Shown here: positions 61,941-64,000 of the stretch, one piece after another | Layout: each line of letters opens with the position of its first letter | Numbering within the stretch: position 1 is the first letter of the stretch | Source of the DNA: Anaerotignum sp. MSJ-24 | GTDB lineage: Bacteria; Bacillota; Clostridia; Lachnospirales; Anaerotignaceae | Length of the DNA: 64,000 bases | Direction: 5' to 3' | Assembly (NCBI RefSeq): GCF_018918145.1 | Contig: NZ_JAHLPX010000008.1 | Span: 1-64,000 of the forward strand | Notes under the pieces: generated by a model | Told to the model about the DNA's origin: nothing | Databases searched by the model: none | Seen by the model: only the letters and a program-made list of their open reading frames with translations | Program-made: the position numbers and the translations under genes

Positions 61941-62020
61941 CCTATTGATAACACAAATAGGTTATAAAAACCATTATATGTTACTAATTTTACTATAACA
62001 CTTTTTTTAAATTATAACAA
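61941..62020 (-). promoter_or_regulatory. ppdK promoter and leader dyad
   Basis: On the minus strand TTGTTA (62020-62015) and TATAGT (61997-61992) are 17 bases apart. The transcribed leader carries the dyad CCTATT-N9-AATAGG (61941-61961). The adjacent stretch 62021-62170 has no gene or feature I can support. Confidence 0.5.
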
Positions 62021-62170
62021 GACTGTGATTTCATACAAATTTAATGATTTAAAGTGTAAAAACGATAAATTTCTTAGACATGTATTTACTTTCAGCCGTT
62101 TATGCCGGATTCATATAAAGCTTTTTATTTTGGATATTTTTTAAAATATACTATATATACTGCATTTCTA

Positions 62171-62199
62171 TTGACATAGGTAATTTTCAAAGATAAAAT
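62171..62199 (+). promoter_or_regulatory. Promoter of the truncated rhodanese mini-gene
   Basis: TTGACA (62171-62176), 17 bases, TAAAAT (62194-62199). Transcription would start about 62206. Confidence 0.65.
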
Positions 62200-62240
62200 A
62201 CATATTAAACAAATAGGATAGATATGTAATAAATCTGTAT

Positions 62241-62268
62241 GCAGTCACAATGCCGACTGCTATTTTTT
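62241..62268 (+). terminator. Attenuator-like hairpin in the mini-gene leader
   Basis: GCAGTC (62241-62246) and GACTGC (62255-62260) form a stem, followed by TATTTTTTAG. It sits between the promoter and the mini-gene start. Confidence 0.55.
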
Positions 62269-62304
62269 AGGCAATAAATTTATAAGAAGCAAGGTGAAAA
62301 CTAT

Positions 62305-62412
62305 ATGTCGGAAATTACGTTAGACGAATTGAAAAAATTGAATGCAAACGATTATGAATTGATAGATATACGTGACAGTACAGCCTATGAATACGGAAGA
62401 ACGAATAAATAA
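62305..62412 (+). CDS. 35-residue truncated rhodanese-like mini-protein
   Basis: The reading frame MSEITLDELKKLNANDYE, LIDIRD, STAYEYGRTNK is the first third of a rhodanese domain (the LIDIRD strand and YEYG turn are typical), but it stops before the active-site Cys. It follows AAGGTGAAAACTAT at good distance, has its own promoter and leader hairpin upstream, and a terminator starts 2 bases after the stop. It may be a decayed gene remnant or a retained short gene. Confidence 0.5.
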   Translation: MSEITLDELKKLNANDYELIDIRDSTAYEYGRTNK

Positions 62413-62413
62413 T

Positions 62414-62463
62414 AAGACTGTTTTAAAGTTTGCGTTTTGTGCAAAGCTAAAACAGTCTTTTGT
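62414..62463. terminator. Terminator after the mini-gene
   Basis: AAGACTGTTTTA (62414-62425) and TAAAACAGTCTT (62448-62459), then TTTG. The convergent kinase gene may also use it. Confidence 0.7.
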
Positions 62464-62464
62464 T

Positions 62465-63766
62465 TTATTTGGATTTTGTTGTTTTTATCGGCAGCATAAC
62501 CTGCATTTTGAAAATGTTATCCTTTGCCGAAAATTCACATATACCGCTGTTGTGCTCGGTTATTGTACGAATACTTCGGCAGCCGTAGCCATGGCCGGAT
62601 TTATTGGACACCGGAAGACCGTCCGACATGGTTATATCGCCTTTGTATGGATTTTTGATTTCTATAAGCAGCTTGTTCAATTTTAGACAGCAGTAAAAAT
62701 CCACCTTTTTATAAATCGGTTCAAGCTCCTTAACGGCATTCATTGCGTTCTCAAGTCCGTTTGATATTATTGAACAAAGCTCTGTATCCGATATAGGAAT
62801 GGGATTTGGCAAGGTAACATTTGTTGTAAGCTTTATGCCCATGTGTTCAGCTTTATCAGCAAATGACGAGCAGAGAAGATTAACAGTTGTGTTCTCGCAG
62901 AACTGTTTCGGCGTTATTGCATCTATATCCGTTCTGACTTTTTTAATGTAGCTTTCAGCCTGCTCAATATTTCCTGTACTTAACAGACCGTCTATCATGT
63001 TTAGATGATGCCGCATATCGTGTTGATAAACTGCGGTCTGTGTCTGGTTCATGCTGAGCATGGCAACCTGCTTTTCGGCTGAATTCAGCTGCTGTGCAAG
63101 AATTGTCCGGGCCGCCTCCATATCGCGTTTTTCGCTTAAGCTGCGATAGTTGTACAAAAGCAGAAAATAGAAAAAGAATACCATTATTGTCGGAAAATAT
63201 CTGACAATGACACCGCTGGCAGCTTTTAACGATGAAAAATCGGCATAGGTTATGGCAATAACATACATGTAATATATTATCGGAACGGCAGAAAACAGCA
63301 AAATCAGCTTGTTGTCGCCGTAATCAAGCAGATAATTAAAGCCTTTTTTGAAAACAAAACGTACAAGAAGTATCATCAAAACATAGGAAACTATATTGCT
63401 TATAAGCATTTCCTTAGAGGTTGACGGCAGAACTCTTGAAACAACATTGCTTACTATTATTACCGGAGCTGTAAAGACCAGTGCGGAAAGTATCATAAAA
63501 ATCATTTTTACAGCACCGCATTTCTTTATAGATAAAAATATAAAGAAAAAAGGAATGTGCATTGTAAAAGTCATCATTTTTGCATATGCAGGCGAACCAA
63601 TCTTATTACGTAACACCTGATTAAATATCAATAATACAATTAACAATACAGGTATCAGCCATTTCTGTACAGGTGTAAAATCTCGAAAATGTACGTCCAT
63701 CATAATACATAAAATTATGAATGCAAAAATAAGTATAAGGACGGGCGAGTAGGTTACCATAGACAT
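62465..63766 (-). CDS. AgrC-like sensor histidine kinase (GHKL ATPase)
   Basis: The 433-residue kinase has about six hydrophobic helices (residues 5-215), a coiled dimerisation part with YQHDMRHHLNMIDG (phospho-acceptor His near 252) and a C-terminal GHKL ATP-binding domain (ISNGLENAMNAVKE for the N box, GHGYGCRSIRTI for the G box). Such kinases pair with LytTR-type regulators and often sense peptides. ATG 63766 follows GGGAGG. The stop of the response regulator gene lies 4 bases upstream. Confidence 0.92.
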   Translation of the reverse strand: MSMVTYSPVLILIFAFIILCIMMDVHFRDFTPVQKWLIPVLLIVLLIFNQVLRNKIGSPAYAKMMTFTMHIPFFFIFLSIKKCGAVKMIFMILSALVFTAPVIIVSNVVSRVLPSTSKEMLISNIVSYVLMILLVRFVFKKGFNYLLDYGDNKLILLFSAVPIIYYMYVIAITYADFSSLKAASGVIVRYFPTIMVFFFYFLLLYNYRSLSEKRDMEAARTILAQQLNSAEKQVAMLSMNQTQTAVYQHDMRHHLNMIDGLLSTGNIEQAESYIKKVRTDIDAITPKQFCENTTVNLLCSSFADKAEHMGIKLTTNVTLPNPIPISDTELCSIISNGLENAMNAVKELEPIYKKVDFYCCLKLNKLLIEIKNPYKGDITMSDGLPVSNKSGHGYGCRSIRTITEHNSGICEFSAKDNIFKMQVMLPIKTTKSK

Positions 63767-63770
63767 TTGC

Positions 63771-64000
63771 TTAGACCTCCCTGTCCGAAAAAAGTAAATT
63801 CATGTAATCTTTTTGGAGCTGTGGATATATAAGCCTTGACACAGGCAGATTTTTGCCTGTAAACATAAGTATTCCCGAAGGCGAAAGCTCCTCGATATAT
63901 TGCATATTTACGATATATGACCTATGTATTCGTGTAAATTCATCTCTTGAAAGCAGTAAGCCTTCATATTCCTTAAGTGAGCCGAAAACCTCCTTGACCT
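63771..64000 (-). CDS. LytTR-type response regulator, C-terminal part (partial)
   Basis: The gene runs off the end of the window; only the last 76 residues are visible. They form a LytTR DNA-binding domain (the VFGSLKEYEGLLLSRDEFTRIHRSYIVNM pattern, with the conserved FTRIHRSYIVN block). The receiver domain must lie beyond 64000. It is the upstream partner of the GHKL kinase gene, with a 4-base gap, so the two form a two-component system of AgrC/AgrA style. Confidence 0.9.
   Translation of the reverse strand, partial: VKEVFGSLKEYEGLLLSRDEFTRIHRSYIVNMQYIEELSPSGILMFTGKNLPVSRLIYPQLQKDYMNLLFSDREV

Overview
The window looks like a chromosomal segment of a low-to-moderate GC, spore-forming anaerobic Firmicute of class Clostridia, probably a Lachnospiraceae-like or Anaerotignum-like gut organism. 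This is an inference from gene content: SpoIIE and a CotS-like coat protein, a T-box in front of serS, pyruvate phosphate dikinase, a two-FeoA Feo system, selenium-dependent molybdenum hydroxylase genes, DUF2325/DUF3793 proteins, strong AGGAGG-type ribosome sites and tRNAs without encoded CCA. No phage, transposon, CRISPR array or integrase is visible.

Layout. 1-0.4 kb: 3' end of a 23S rRNA followed by tRNA-Thr, tRNA-Tyr and initiator tRNA-fMet, with no 5S in between. 0.5-2.8 kb: a DUF554 membrane protein and T-box-controlled serS. 2.8-4.0 kb: a candidate small RNA, then the divergent DUF3343/yedF pair (selenium/sulfur carrier-like). 4.0-8.7 kb: a MerR regulator and genes for a PLP C-S lyase, an AGCS transporter and a homocysteine methyltransferase. 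8.8-11.2 kb: an ArsR-regulated metal-export ATPase operon. 11.4-18.1 kb: two divergent molybdenum hydroxylases (a fused selenium-dependent xanthine dehydrogenase-type enzyme and xdhABC). 18.3-22.2 kb: an XRE regulator, an SDR dehydrogenase and an ECF sigma/anti-sigma pair. 22.2-25.8 kb: a ModE-like regulator divergent from yqeC-yqeB-selD and a hypothetical membrane protein. 25.9-32.3 kb: an LDH/MDH-family enzyme, a threonine aldolase, ssnA and ygfK. 32.3-36.7 kb: a large HTH protein of unknown function, a CoA-transferase and a lipoprotein. 36.8-40.7 kb: feoA-feoA-feoB, a Cys-rich membrane protein, DUF2325 and DUF3793. 40.8-47.7 kb: an esterase, tRNA-Lys, cca, a CotS-like protein, a PEGA protein and a phosphoglucomutase. 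47.8-59.2 kb: spoIIE, a stalk-domain protein, tilS-hpt-ftsH, a thioesterase, argF, coaX and dusB. 59.3-64 kb: ppdK, a truncated rhodanese-like mini-gene with an attenuator-like leader, and an AgrC/LytTR two-component system cut by the window end.

The unifying system is selenium-dependent molybdenum hydroxylase metabolism. SelD would make selenophosphate; YqeB, YqeC, YedF and DUF3343 are the established accessory proteins; the selenium-dependent XDH and XdhABC would be client enzymes; SsnA (aminohydrolase) and YgfK (flavin/Fe-S oxidoreductase) are the usual partners for purine or related heterocycle degradation. These genes are spread in four blocks over about 30 kb and separated by sulfur-amino-acid, metal-export and signalling genes. 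No selA, selB or selC is visible in the window. The most interesting regulatory signals read directly from the sequence are an operator shared by the MerR gene and the C-S lyase gene, three matching TTAG-N6-CTAA boxes linking the Feo operon to the DUF2325-DUF3793 operon, a compact promoter/hairpin/terminator unit after serS, and the leader of the truncated rhodanese gene.
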